From Thermofilum sp. (GTDB taxonomy: Archaea; Thermoproteota; Thermoprotei; Thermofilales; Thermofilaceae), in assembly GCA_038741495.1 (NCBI GenBank), contig JAVYKX010000003.1, forward strand, positions 102,883 to 166,882: a stretch of 64,000 bases of DNA, in the 5' to 3' direction. The notes under the pieces are model-generated. The model was not told where the DNA came from. It saw nothing but the letters and a program-made list of their open reading frames with translations, and searched no databases. Of this stretch, positions 53,108-62,800 are shown in pieces. Position 1 is the stretch's first letter; every line of letters starts with the position of its first letter. The position numbers and the translations under genes were made by a program.

Positions 53108-54405
53108 GCTATGCAGATCCTTTCGAGGCCCTGCAGAACGAGATTAGAAGCGGAGATCTCGTTTGCAGCCTAGAGTTGAGAGCTGTCACCCCGCTGCTCA
53201 TCGGCGGTTACGATACGTTTACCTGTCACGGGGATCTAGGTAGAGAGGGGCTAAGGCCCCTCTCCATTAAAGGCGTGTGGAGGTGGTGGGCTCGCGTCCT
53301 AGCCTCAGCCGCCATCCATAGACGCTTCGGCAAGTTTCCAAGCCTAGAGGGCGCCGACAGGGTCGTAGCGAAAGTGCTTGGAACTATACGCGGAAGGGCA
53401 AGCCCTTCTAAGTACCAGATAGTCGTAACGGAGCTCGATGTGAGAACTACCTCGTTGGAGGGGTACAAGAGTGTTGCACGCCTAGGGCTTCTTGAGCTAG
53501 GCGGAAGGGGCATCTTAGAGGATAGAGCCCTGGGATTGGGTAGCCGCTTACGCGTAGATCTCTACAGGCAGGCAGATACGCGCCGTGACGAGGACGCTTT
53601 CGCAGTCGCTTCGCTGCTACTGGCTCTAACCTTTGGTGGGGTTGGAAAAGCAACGAGCCGCGGCTTCGGAAAGCTAGTGCCAACTCAAATGCGTTGTGAT
53701 CTGGCTGAGGCAACGAAAGTTTTCAACAGCTTGAGGAGGTTAAACAACGAAAGGGAGGTGCTCAGCGGGGCGAAGCTTCAGTCGGACTTTATTGCGAAGA
53801 CCGTTGAGAGCACACTAAATACCTGCGTCGAACTTACGGCTCCGCTCGTGGAGAATATGGAAAACGCAGCACAACACGAATGTCCTTTGATCGAGACCCC
53901 CGAGGAGGGCTACTATAGAGTTTTTGTAGCTAACAAATTATTTAACGGAGATCTAGATGCTCTCCAAGCAATCGGAAGAGCTACGTTAAAGATGTATTGG
54001 AAAGCGCTGGATTTCGTCAGGAAGAGAATTCCTCCGCGTGATGCTTTGCGAAAAGCACGGTCTATTACCGGTAAAGCGTATCGCACATGGATCCTCGGTC
54101 TACCCAGGTGGCAGGAACCAAAAAAGAGGCGGCTTACGGGGTACTTAGCTGAGATTGGCGAAAGAGACCCAAAAACCGTCCGAAGAAAATCGCCAGTTAT
54201 TTTCGTTCCGATGGGAATCCCCATTGGTAGTCGCTACTACGTCATCGTACTAGGCTTTAAAACATGCGACTGGAGCAGAGCAATGATGAAATACCGGAGC
54301 CTGCGCAGAAGTGAGAGGGAGGCCACGGATATTCCCAATATTGACGCTGCTTTCAATCAAGCTATGGACTACATCAAAGGTATATTGGAAACTGAATGGG
54401 AGTGA
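53104..54405 (+). CDS. cmr1: Cmr1 (RAMP subunit of type III-B)
   Basis: A 433-residue two-RAMP protein capping the crRNA 3' side. The signature GLRPLSIKGVWRWWARVLA and the glycine-rich FGGVGKATSRGFGKL are clear. Base composition falls in its second half (53.7-54.4 kb more AT-rich than the start of the operon), hinting at mosaic origin. GTG start. Confidence 0.9.
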   Translation: MSYADPFEALQNEIRSGDLVCSLELRAVTPLLIGGYDTFTCHGDLGREGLRPLSIKGVWRWWARVLASAAIHRRFGKFPSLEGADRVVAKVLGTIRGRASPSKYQIVVTELDVRTTSLEGYKSVARLGLLELGGRGILEDRALGLGSRLRVDLYRQADTRRDEDAFAVASLLLALTFGGVGKATSRGFGKLVPTQMRCDLAEATKVFNSLRRLNNEREVLSGAKLQSDFIAKTVESTLNTCVELTAPLVENMENAAQHECPLIETPEEGYYRVFVANKLFNGDLDALQAIGRATLKMYWKALDFVRKRIPPRDALRKARSITGKAYRTWILGLPRWQEPKKRRLTGYLAEIGERDPKTVRRKSPVIFVPMGIPIGSRYYVIVLGFKTCDWSRAMMKYRSLRRSEREATDIPNIDAAFNQAMDYIKGILETEWE

Positions 54406-54410
54406 AGGGT

Positions 54411-55328
54411 ATGAGCAGGTTCAGATCAGAGAAGAGACAGGAATTCTTTCACGAAATCGAGCTAATCGCAGGGGATTCGAGCAACCTTAGCCTGTTTTCA
54501 TACGCAACGCTTGCTGGTGCCCGAGTAGCGATGCTGAGCGAATCTGATAGACCAAAGAAGAAACGCATATTCCTTGAAAGGATCTGTAGGATGAGCTGCG
54601 GGAGCTTGCACCACGTGAAGGCTTACATAAGGGATGTTAAGGAGGCGCTTCTAGTAAACGGCTTCCAGGTCAAGGAGTGTAGGATCGTAAGCGTAGCAAG
54701 GGGACTTGTTGGAACGGGGGAAGCGTTCGGCAAGGCTCTCTTCGAGATCGGGCTAGCTTTCGACCCCCTGCTTAATGTTCCCTTAATCCCCGCTTCTAGT
54801 CTGAAGGGAGCTTTCAGGCACGCCTTGAGAAAGAGATTCGGTGAAGGCGCTGCTGAGCGAGTTTTCGGCGGTGCGCAAGAAGGCGTGGGGCTTGTGGGTG
54901 TAACCGATGCTTACCCAGTGAGAGCCAGGGGCCGCCTCCTCGAGCCCGATATTTTGGCACCGCACTACCCTGAGACCGAGCAGTTGGAGACGGAGCTGGA
55001 TGTTGAGCCGAATCCCGTACCCTTTCCGACGATAGCTCCGGGTGTTGAATTCGTTTTTTACATCTACTTTAACAAGGGGCTTCCAGCTGCTCTGGACGAG
55101 AGGCGAAAGTTAAGAGTTACACGTGAGTTGGCGGGAAAGGGCGCTGGTTTTGAAATCTTCGAGGGCGACTTAGCTGAAGCCCTCAAAAACGTTAGTGGCA
55201 AGGTACATCCAGACCTGATCCCCCTCGTCGACTGCGCCGTTATCTACGCTCTCACGCAGGGGGTCGGAGCGAAGACTTCGGTCGGATACACACGCTTTAA
55301 GCTGCTCGAGTACAGGTCGGTGACGTAA
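54411..55328 (+). CDS. cmr6: Cmr6 (RAMP subunit of type III-B)
   Basis: A 305-residue protein. NVPLIPASSLKGAFRHALRK followed by FGGAQEGVGLVGVTDAYP and the C-terminal GVGAKTSVGYTRFKLL are typical of Cmr6, which sits next to Cmr1 at the crRNA 3' end. ATG at 54411 follows GGAGTG; an in-frame ATG at 54396 would overlap cmr1 and add five residues. Confidence 0.9.
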   Translation: MSRFRSEKRQEFFHEIELIAGDSSNLSLFSYATLAGARVAMLSESDRPKKKRIFLERICRMSCGSLHHVKAYIRDVKEALLVNGFQVKECRIVSVARGLVGTGEAFGKALFEIGLAFDPLLNVPLIPASSLKGAFRHALRKRFGEGAAERVFGGAQEGVGLVGVTDAYPVRARGRLLEPDILAPHYPETEQLETELDVEPNPVPFPTIAPGVEFVFYIYFNKGLPAALDERRKLRVTRELAGKGAGFEIFEGDLAEALKNVSGKVHPDLIPLVDCAVIYALTQGVGAKTSVGYTRFKLLEYRSVT

Positions 55329-55330
55329 CC

Positions 55331-58300
55331 ATGAGTGAGGAGCTTTTCAGGCTTAAGATCGCTGCGCTTCTTCACGATCCTCCGGAAAAGCCCTGGCTGC
55401 TGCTGGGCATGGAGCCGCACGAGGAGGCAGCACTCGAGTACGTGAAGGAGCTAGCCGGCTTCGGGGATATTCCGAGAGAGGTCAGGGAGGCGGATAGGCT
55501 GGCGTCGAGCATCGACAGGTACGTCCTCTCGATCATAATGGGCGAGAGGTACGTCCGGGGGTTCATGCCCTGCAGGAAGCTGGTCCTGAAGAACCCTATC
55601 AACCCGCTCTTCCAAGTGGAGCTGCCAGAAAAGCTGCCCGCGGAGCAGGTTAAGGGATTCAGGAAGAGGCTCTTCGATGCCTTAAGCAAGATTGCAGATG
55701 CGAAGTTGAGGTACCTGCTGCTCTACGCGCTCTACGAGGTTCTCTGGATCGACCAGGACCTACCTGTAGGGCCGGCGGAGACGAGGGTCCCCACCCACAC
55801 GGTGTTCGACCACAACTACGCCACTGCCGCGGCCCTCAACTGGATGGCGAGCGACGCCAGGAAGGGTCTTCTCGTGGGGCTCGACGTGGCCGGCGTCCAG
55901 GCCTTCGTGGCGTCGAGCAGGAAGCTTAGGGACGCGTGGGTGTCCAGCTACCTCGTCTCGGCGCTGGTCTGGTACACCATCCTCCCGCTAGTGGAGCAGC
56001 TGGGGCCCGACGTCGTGGTGACCCCCTCGCTCAGGCTCAACCCGTTCTTCCTGCACTGGCTCTCCCACAAGGTGCGTAGCTGTCCGAAGGAGGAGCTTCC
56101 ACCCAGCTTACCTAACGAGCTGGATAAGGCGACGAAGTACGCGTACATGGGGGATGAGTACCTGCTGGAACTGTACAAGGGCTTTTGTGTCCCACCGTAC
56201 GCTTGCGTGCCCGAGAGGGCGACGCTTATCCTCCCGCCCACGGAGGAGCTCAAGGGCATCCTCGGGGATGATGTAGCTCCAGCACTCGAAAGCAGGTTTA
56301 GGCAGGGCTGGCGCAGCCTGTGGCGGGCGATCCGCGCGTACGCGGAGGAGAGAGCGAAAGACGAAGAGGGGGAGCTCGTTTGGAAGTTTATCGCTAGAGT
56401 CTTCAGCTACTACGGCGGAGAGTACGAGAAGGCCCTGTTCCACGAGGTGCCGCCGCTCCAACTCAGGGTGGAGGTGGTCGAGGTTGAGCTGGAGGGGCAA
56501 GAGTACTGGCGTACCTACAGCGAAAAGTACAACGAGCTGGCTTCGAGGCTAGCTCAGCGCAAGTACAGGAGGGTCGAACCTGAAGCTGAGCTGCAGGTCG
56601 ACCAGCTCACGGAAGCGGCCTTCGCTAGGGGCATAGGCTTCCCCCGCCGCTCGCCTAGAGGCTTCGAGTACTGCACCTCCTGTGGAAGGCTGCCAGCCCT
56701 TCTTGTGCTGCCCTCGGGGGAGGGCGAGCGCCCCGAAGAGGAGGAGTACGGCTTCTACGTGTACGGTGCTGTGGTGAGGGGCTGGGAGAGCGCCAAAATC
56801 GAGGAGCTGTGGAGGAGGATTAGAGATGCTATGGCTCGCGGAGAGAAGGAGTCAGAGCTCGACAGCTTCACCCAATGGCTGGATAACCACAAAGTTAAGA
56901 TTGATCTTCGGGGCCTTAAGACGATCTTCGCGCCCGGAGAGAGGCTCTGCGCCTGGTGCTTCGCGAAGAGGGTCCTCAGCCTCGAGCCACGACTACTCAA
57001 CATACTACTCTTAGGCGAGGATGAGGAATACGTTCGACGGCTCGCCAAGGAACCCCGAACACCTCAGAGAGCTAGCTTCGGCTTCCCATCCACACCTGAC
57101 GTGGCTTCGCTTCGGCTTAGGGAGAAGCTCGTTGAGAGCATAAGGAAGGGGACCGTCCCAGCGCAGAGTCTTCAGAATCAGCTTACAGCTCATTTCCCCC
57201 TGCTTTTCGATGTTCTCAGAGCAGTCGCGAGAGAGGCCAGGCCCTGGCTCGCTGAAATGGAGCTGGAGGGAAAGGTTAAGGAGTTGAAGCTGAGTAGGGA
57301 TCCGGAGAGCCTGCTGCTCGGGCTTCTTAAGGCGGACGCTGAAACGCTCTGGCTCTCCAGCGACAAGGAGTTGAGGACCCGCTGGAGTTCGCTCATACGC
57401 GAGTGGGGTCTCGCTGGCTACCTGTGGAGCTACTATGGCATCGTTCGGGCTGACGGCGACAACATTGGTAAGCTGCTCGTAGGCGATGTTTCGGCGCTGC
57501 ACGGCCTGGAGGATGACCCTGCTGAGCTAGGAACCTTGCTCGCGGGAATCCTGAAGGCTTCCGGAGCTTGCGAGTTCGAGAAGCTGCTCGCCGCGCTGCT
57601 AGAGGAAGATGAGGAGAGGTGGCAGGCTGCCCTGAGGCAGTGGTCGGCATCCCTCTCGGGGCAGCTGAGCGAGAGCGAGGATGAGGTGAGAAGGCGGCTG
57701 ACCCGCGCCAGGCAGGTGGTAGAGGAAATTCGACGCAAGCGCGCGATTCCTGTAAGCATATCCTACCACTTCTCGATCAGCAGCGCCCTATCCAGAATCG
57801 CGATCCTCGAAGCGGTGGCGGTCTCGAAGCTAGGAGGCTTCATCGTCTACGCCGGCGGCGATGATCTGATGGCGTTCGCCCCAGTTGACTCTCTGGCAAA
57901 GCTGGTCTGCATCAGCAGGCGCATCTTCGCGGGAGCCCCTATCGATAGATGCCGCGCCGAGAAGACGCCTGGCGGTGAAAAGCGAGCTTCTACGGCGGGA
58001 GAGCGGCACGAGTCCGGGCAGCCGCACTTGACCAGCGGTGGAGTACAAGTCTCGCCGGAAAAAGGCTTTATCAGGGTGAGGAGTGCCTGGCTACCGGCCC
58101 TGCCGGGCGTAGGTAGGAGCTACTGCGCGCTGCTTGCTCACTATCTTTACCCGCTGCACCTGGCGCTCGATCGCGCGGGCTCAGCGCTCGAGGATGCCAA
58201 GGCTAGAGTTCGCACCACCTGCACGCATAAGGGGAGGAAAGAGAGGCTCACAAAGGACACGGCTGCTTTCGCATACGTGCCGAGAGGGGGTGTGGAGCTC

Positions 58301-58765
58301 TCCTTCGTTCCGCTGACGCTGAACAGGGGCTTCCACGTCGCGGAGGGGAGCGTTAGCGCTGAAGACTACCTCCGCGAGGTATCCTTAACCGCCAAGGCCG
58401 TTGACGGCCTGCTCCGCTCGGTGTCCCCGCTTCTTGGCGAGCAGCTGTACTCCTCTAGCCTCCTCTACGACGTGGAAAGCGTGGGCAGTAACCTCGTGGA
58501 AGCCGCCAGGCGCTACGTGGAGCTCGTTGAAACGCTGGTGGACTTCGTCCTTAAGAGGAACTTGGCGCGCAGGAGGGAGAGAAGAGAGGCTGAGAGAATC
58601 AGGTGGGATGAACTCTCAGAGCTCATCTGCGAGCTGGATAAGCATGAGAGCATGAAGTTCAGGACTAGCGTGGTGGAGGCGGAGACGGGAGGGAGAGAGG
58701 AAGCCGCGCACATTTTCACAGCTATCGTTCGCTCCGCGAGGAATCTGAGGGGTGGGATGCGGTGA
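55331..58765 (+). CDS. cas10: Cas10 (Cmr2): HD nuclease and cyclic oligoadenylate synthetase
   Basis: A 1144-residue large subunit, longer than most Cmr2 proteins. The N-terminal HD motif is intact (H15-D16, ALLHDPPEKPW). Zinc-ribbon cysteines are C448/C451 (CTSC) and C540/C543 (CAWC). The first palm domain has RADGDNIGKLL (D708, D710) and the second has the GGDD motif at 842-845 (YAGGDDLMAF), so both ssDNA cleavage and cOA synthesis are predicted on target RNA binding. It starts 2 bp after cmr6 and overlaps cmr3 by 4 bp. Confidence 0.95.
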   Translation: MSEELFRLKIAALLHDPPEKPWLLLGMEPHEEAALEYVKELAGFGDIPREVREADRLASSIDRYVLSIIMGERYVRGFMPCRKLVLKNPINPLFQVELPEKLPAEQVKGFRKRLFDALSKIADAKLRYLLLYALYEVLWIDQDLPVGPAETRVPTHTVFDHNYATAAALNWMASDARKGLLVGLDVAGVQAFVASSRKLRDAWVSSYLVSALVWYTILPLVEQLGPDVVVTPSLRLNPFFLHWLSHKVRSCPKEELPPSLPNELDKATKYAYMGDEYLLELYKGFCVPPYACVPERATLILPPTEELKGILGDDVAPALESRFRQGWRSLWRAIRAYAEERAKDEEGELVWKFIARVFSYYGGEYEKALFHEVPPLQLRVEVVEVELEGQEYWRTYSEKYNELASRLAQRKYRRVEPEAELQVDQLTEAAFARGIGFPRRSPRGFEYCTSCGRLPALLVLPSGEGERPEEEEYGFYVYGAVVRGWESAKIEELWRRIRDAMARGEKESELDSFTQWLDNHKVKIDLRGLKTIFAPGERLCAWCFAKRVLSLEPRLLNILLLGEDEEYVRRLAKEPRTPQRASFGFPSTPDVASLRLREKLVESIRKGTVPAQSLQNQLTAHFPLLFDVLRAVAREARPWLAEMELEGKVKELKLSRDPESLLLGLLKADAETLWLSSDKELRTRWSSLIREWGLAGYLWSYYGIVRADGDNIGKLLVGDVSALHGLEDDPAELGTLLAGILKASGACEFEKLLAALLEEDEERWQAALRQWSASLSGQLSESEDEVRRRLTRARQVVEEIRRKRAIPVSISYHFSISSALSRIAILEAVAVSKLGGFIVYAGGDDLMAFAPVDSLAKLVCISRRIFAGAPIDRCRAEKTPGGEKRASTAGERHESGQPHLTSGGVQVSPEKGFIRVRSAWLPALPGVGRSYCALLAHYLYPLHLALDRAGSALEDAKARVRTTCTHKGRKERLTKDTAAFAYVPRGGVELSFVPLTLNRGFHVAEGSVSAEDYLREVSLTAKAVDGLLRSVSPLLGEQLYSSSLLYDVESVGSNLVEAARRYVELVETLVDFVLKRNLARRRERREAERIRWDELSELICELDKHESMKFRTSVVEAETGGREEAAHIFTAIVRSARNLRGGMR

Positions 58766-59796
58766 GCGGTGTATCGGTCTACCAAGTCAGGATAAAACCG
58801 CTGGAGCCGCTCATGCTGCGGGGTCCCGGCGAGTTCGACCCCTCGGCACGCGGGGTGAGCGCAGCCGCTGTCTCGCAGGCCTTTCTCGCCCCTAGCACCG
58901 TCGCTGGGCTCTTAGTATCCCTCCTCCTAAGGCGGCCAGTGGAGCCCGTTTCGAGCTGGACGTGCTACGTGGATAGGATGCTCGAGCTGCTCAACAAGCT
59001 GGGCATCAGGTGGATCCGCGGCCCCTACCTGGCCCAGGGCTCCACCCCTTACGTTCCGATCAGGGCAGGTGGCGACCTCTTCTTCATCGATCTAAACCAG
59101 CTCGCCTACCACTTCAAACGGGAGCTCGCCAATATCGAGAAGGGGGATCTCGAGGGCTTCATAAGCAGATTACGGCAGATCCAGGACCGCGCAGAGCCCC
59201 GCCTGCAGGAGCGGGTGGGGATAGCTTTAACCGCTCGAGAGGGGTTGAAAGCCGTGAGGGAGGGCTTCCTCTACACTGCGAGCTATGTCTCGGTCCGCTG
59301 CGACTACATAGCTGTTGAGATCGGCTCGGATAGTGGCGCAGCGCCTGGTTCGCTAGCCCGCCTCAACGGAGCTGCAGCGGCGGTGGGTGGCGAAGGCAGA
59401 GTTGCCAGACTCGAGGTCCTAGGCGTTGACGGGGGCGTGGCAGAGCTTGTAGCCGGCTCGGAGTTCGAAGGAGGCTACGCGGTGCTTCTTTCGCCGCTCG
59501 TTTTGCGCAGCCCGATGAGAATCGAGAGGAAGGGTGGTAGGGTGAGCGTGAAAGTGGGGGATAAGTGCTTCCTCGAGCTAATCAGCGGCACTGTAGGCCT
59601 CAGGGGGTTGGGCTTCAGCATCGCCGAGAGGTCGAGGAAGCCCGTGTACCCAGCGATACTCGAGGGATCGATCGTCAAGCTCTGTGAGGGTCAGCGCTAC
59701 ACGAGGGACGTGGGCCCCTACGCGAACGTACCCGGAGGAGCGCTGCTCGAGCTACTGGGGAGGATAGGTTACGGGAGCCTTGCTGCGCTCGGGTGA
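58762..59796 (+). CDS. cmr3: Cmr3 (Cas5-like subunit of type III-B)
   Basis: A 344-residue RAMP protein binding the crRNA 5' tag next to Cas10. YQVRIKPLEPLMLRGPGEFD and FLAPSTVAGLLVSLLLRR are typical, and the ending PGGALLELLGRIGYGSLAAL carries the glycine-rich loop. GTG start in GTGA overlap with cas10. Confidence 0.92.
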   Translation: MSGVSVYQVRIKPLEPLMLRGPGEFDPSARGVSAAAVSQAFLAPSTVAGLLVSLLLRRPVEPVSSWTCYVDRMLELLNKLGIRWIRGPYLAQGSTPYVPIRAGGDLFFIDLNQLAYHFKRELANIEKGDLEGFISRLRQIQDRAEPRLQERVGIALTAREGLKAVREGFLYTASYVSVRCDYIAVEIGSDSGAAPGSLARLNGAAAAVGGEGRVARLEVLGVDGGVAELVAGSEFEGGYAVLLSPLVLRSPMRIERKGGRVSVKVGDKCFLELISGTVGLRGLGFSIAERSRKPVYPAILEGSIVKLCEGQRYTRDVGPYANVPGGALLELLGRIGYGSLAALG

Positions 59797-59802
59797 GCGT
59801 CC

Positions 59803-61500
59803 GTGAGCGGGGTGAGCCCGCCCGCGAAGCTAGTATTCGCAGCTTTGGGGGACGTCTCCGATCTTGTCAAGTGCGAGTACTACCTCGATGCCAGCTCGTG
59901 CCAAGGGACGGGACGATACGAGACTTTCTTCTCCATAGAAGCTCTCGCGCGCTGCCACTCCGCAAAGCTCGTGAAGATCTTCATCCAAGATTCCCTCCTC
60001 CTGAACAGGCTGCTCCAAGACGATCAAGATTTGAAAGACGAGCTTTTCTCGAAAAAAGCGCTGAGCAGAGCCGACTTAGCGAGCCGCCTCGTGCGCGGCT
60101 CCTGGATATATTCGTACTGCGAGAAAGCCCTCCTGAAAGAGGATTGGGATAGAGTCGACGAGGCGCGTAGGAGTTTCGAGAGCTTCTGCCGCCAGATCAA
60201 GTGCGAGATCACTACGCTGCCGGGGATAGCCTCAGGGAGGAGAGACAGCTACGTTTACACGTGGAGGGGTGGGAGGGAGAACTTCTACAGGGCGCTCCTC
60301 GCGGGCGTCGTAGGCTACGCGCTCAAAGCCTTGTGCGAGCACGCGAAGGAGGATTCGATCGATGTCATCGTCGATACCACTCACGGCATCAACTACTTCG
60401 CTCACGCACTTGTAGAGGGCGTGTCGCTGGCCTGCTCGCTCTACTTGCTGAGGCGGGCTCTGCAGCCCGCCACGATCACTCTCTCCCATTACAACTCCGA
60501 TCCCTTGTTGATAAGAGGCTTCGAGAGGGAGGGCGTGTCCGTCAGAGTCAATAGAATCGCCGAAGAGAAAATCCGCGCGCTGGTGGTCCCGCGCCTCAAG
60601 GAATTCCTCGAGAACTACGTCGCGGGCTTCAGCTCGCTCGAGAAAGCTGCCGAGAGCCTAGCCGGGCACTGGAGCAGAGGCGGCTGCACCGCAGACGAGT
60701 GGCTCAGGGCGCTGACGTCCTGCCTACTGCTGGTCAGGGGAGCCCTCTTTTGGGCCCTAGCTCTAGCACTCCAGTGTAGAGTCCCCACGCTGGACGAGAT
60801 CCTCGGGAGACTCGAAGAGGTCAAGGTGGAAGCCAAGGACAAGGACGAGGACGAGGAAAGACGCGTCGGGGGTGACAGGGCGGGGGTCGAGCCCATAGTT
60901 CGCAGCCTGACTTACAGGTGGAGTGACGGCGAGGGGGCAAGCCCCTTCGTCGAGGTTCTCCTGGTCAGCCAGATCGTTCGCGCGCTCAGCGAGGTAGCGG
61001 AGCAGCTCGAAGCAGGCCCTGAGCCGCACAGCATCCTCGTGAAGTGCTTGAGAGAATACAGCGGCGAGGAGGAAGGCAAAGTTCGGGAGATAGCTGCTAG
61101 GCTCGAGCAGGGGGAGGGCAGGGCACCGGTGCTTGACCTGGATCGGATGAGGACCGTAGCGAATCACATATACCCACTCGACACCGCCAGCCTGATCGAC
61201 TACGAGATCAGAAAGGTGCGAGCCCTGCTTAGGAGGATGCGCGGCAGCGGGCCCGAGACCTCTAGCGGTGCTCGGAAGTCCGGAAGGAAGTATCTAGTGC
61301 ACCAAGGAGAGGGCGTGAAGCTCATAATCTCCCTACCTGAGGCGGGCCTCGACGAAAGGAACTTCTACGCCCACGCCGGTCTAGCGAGCGGCACAGCGTT
61401 CATTGCAGCCCTGATCGAAGGAAAGAGGCTGGTCGCCTGTCCCTACGACTACGAGCCGGTCATGCGACTAGCCAAGAGCACCCCGGCGACCGTGAAGTAA
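59803..61500 (+). CDS. csx1: Csx1-type CARF-HEPN ribonuclease
   Basis: A 565-residue effector activated by cyclic oligoadenylate. The CARF domain carries VIVDTTHGINYFAHALVEG (D191 onward). The C-terminal HEPN domain has ERNFYAHAGL, i.e. R519-x4-H524, the ribonuclease site. It is about 100 residues longer than common Csx1 proteins; the extra length is a charged linker (residues ~340-370, KVEAKDKDEDEERRVGG) and a helical insert. Last gene of the cmr operon, 6 bp after cmr3. Confidence 0.9.
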   Translation: MSGVSPPAKLVFAALGDVSDLVKCEYYLDASSCQGTGRYETFFSIEALARCHSAKLVKIFIQDSLLLNRLLQDDQDLKDELFSKKALSRADLASRLVRGSWIYSYCEKALLKEDWDRVDEARRSFESFCRQIKCEITTLPGIASGRRDSYVYTWRGGRENFYRALLAGVVGYALKALCEHAKEDSIDVIVDTTHGINYFAHALVEGVSLACSLYLLRRALQPATITLSHYNSDPLLIRGFEREGVSVRVNRIAEEKIRALVVPRLKEFLENYVAGFSSLEKAAESLAGHWSRGGCTADEWLRALTSCLLLVRGALFWALALALQCRVPTLDEILGRLEEVKVEAKDKDEDEERRVGGDRAGVEPIVRSLTYRWSDGEGASPFVEVLLVSQIVRALSEVAEQLEAGPEPHSILVKCLREYSGEEEGKVREIAARLEQGEGRAPVLDLDRMRTVANHIYPLDTASLIDYEIRKVRALLRRMRGSGPETSSGARKSGRKYLVHQGEGVKLIISLPEAGLDERNFYAHAGLASGTAFIAALIEGKRLVACPYDYEPVMRLAKSTPATVK

Positions 61501-61566
61501 CCCAGCGAAGCCTCGAGCAGTCATCGGCGCGCCACCCCCACCCTGATGCCGAGCTACCCTCAGCAT

Positions 61567-62635
61567 CTTTCAATTCTTTCCCAGCTGCTTCGCGTTAAGA
61601 AAAACGATGGTCCACAGAAAGCCAACCGTCCTTTCAATTCTTTCCCAGCTGCTTCAGAAGGGTAAGGCGCTGTACGGTTACCTTGTTTCCCTTGCGCAGC
61701 CTTTCAATTCTTTCCCAGCTGCTTCGTGGTGTACTGGGGCCGCCACACCCCCCACAGCTCGCCCTGCCTTTCAATTCTTTCCCAGCTGCTTCCCCTGAGG
61801 TTCGACCTCTCCGGGATCGAGGACGTGAGACTTTCAATTCTTTCCCAGCTGCTTCACGGAGATCATTTTCGATGTGATGAAGGTGCAGGCCGTGAACCTT
61901 TCAATTCTTTCCCAGCTGCTTCGAGAGAGCCACGCTGCCGCCGCTTAAAGCAACAGTCCCACTCCTTTCTTTCAATTCTTTCCCAGCTGCTTCAAATTCT
62001 TTTTCCCCTCCGTTTCCTGCAGGCTGAGACACTTTCAATTCTTTCCCAGCTGCTTCTGAGGCATGCCGCGCGCGGTGTGCCCACGGTGCGGGGAGCGCTT
62101 TCAATTCTTTCCCAGCTGCTTCGAGGGCAGGAACAACTTCTACCAGTACGTGGGAGAAGTTTCTTTCAATTCTTTCCCAGCTGCTTCAGGGAAGGCGTTG
62201 AGAGCGTGCTCAAAGTACGCGCCAGGGCTTTCAATTCTTTCCCAGCTGCTTCTTGAAATCTATCACATCGTGCGGCAGTAGGCCAAACTCGCTTTCAATT
62301 CTTTCCCAGCTGCTTCACTTGTGTCCGCCGCTTTCCCTGAAAGGGCAGAAAACTTTCAATTCTTTCCCAGCTGCTTCAGAAACGTGTACAAGCCCCACAG
62401 GAAATCGCCGATGAGCTTTCAATTCTTTCCCAGCTGCTTCGACGTCAACCTAGACCTCTTGAAGCTGAAGCCGGGTGAAATCTTTCAATTCTTTCCCAGC
62501 TGCTTCTTCAGAAATTTCCCTTAACGGGAAAAACACTGTGCAAAAAGCTTTCAATTCTTTCCCAGCTGCTTCCTTCTCCCTTTCGCGTAGAGAGCGGGCG
62601 TGGCAACCCGCTTTCAATTCTTTCCCAGCTGCTTC
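61567..62635 (-). CRISPR. CRISPR array 2 (type III-B associated), 17 repeats / 16 spacers
   Basis: I count 17 copies of a 25-bp repeat, CTTTCAATTCTT followed by TCCCAGCTGCTTC on the plus strand, about 65 bp apart. On the minus strand it begins GAAGCAGC and ends ATTGAAAG, the canonical 8-nt crRNA handle. The leader is at the right end, so transcription runs leftward, convergent with the cmr operon. It differs from array 1 inside but has the same length and ends. No cas1, cas2 or cas6 is adjacent. Confidence 0.96.
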
Positions 62636-62800
62636 CGTGTGGTTTTACGCGTGGTGGTTTTTAAGGTTTGTCTTCTCGAATTTTGAGTATCGTTTTCCGC
62701 AGGGTGCGTTGTTCGCCGCTTATCTGTGGATTCGGGGGAGGAGGGGTGGAGTTCCCGCCCCTCGGCGGGGAATAGAGGAACTTTCTAAGGAGAGGTCGCT
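62636..62800 (-). promoter_or_regulatory. Leader and promoter of CRISPR array 2
   Basis: AT-richer non-coding DNA next to the leader-proximal repeat. On the minus strand CCTTAAAAACC (plus-strand 62656-62666) is a TATA-like box at the same distance from the repeat as in array 1. The 28 bp touching the repeat match the array 1 leader at 19 positions. Confidence 0.7.
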
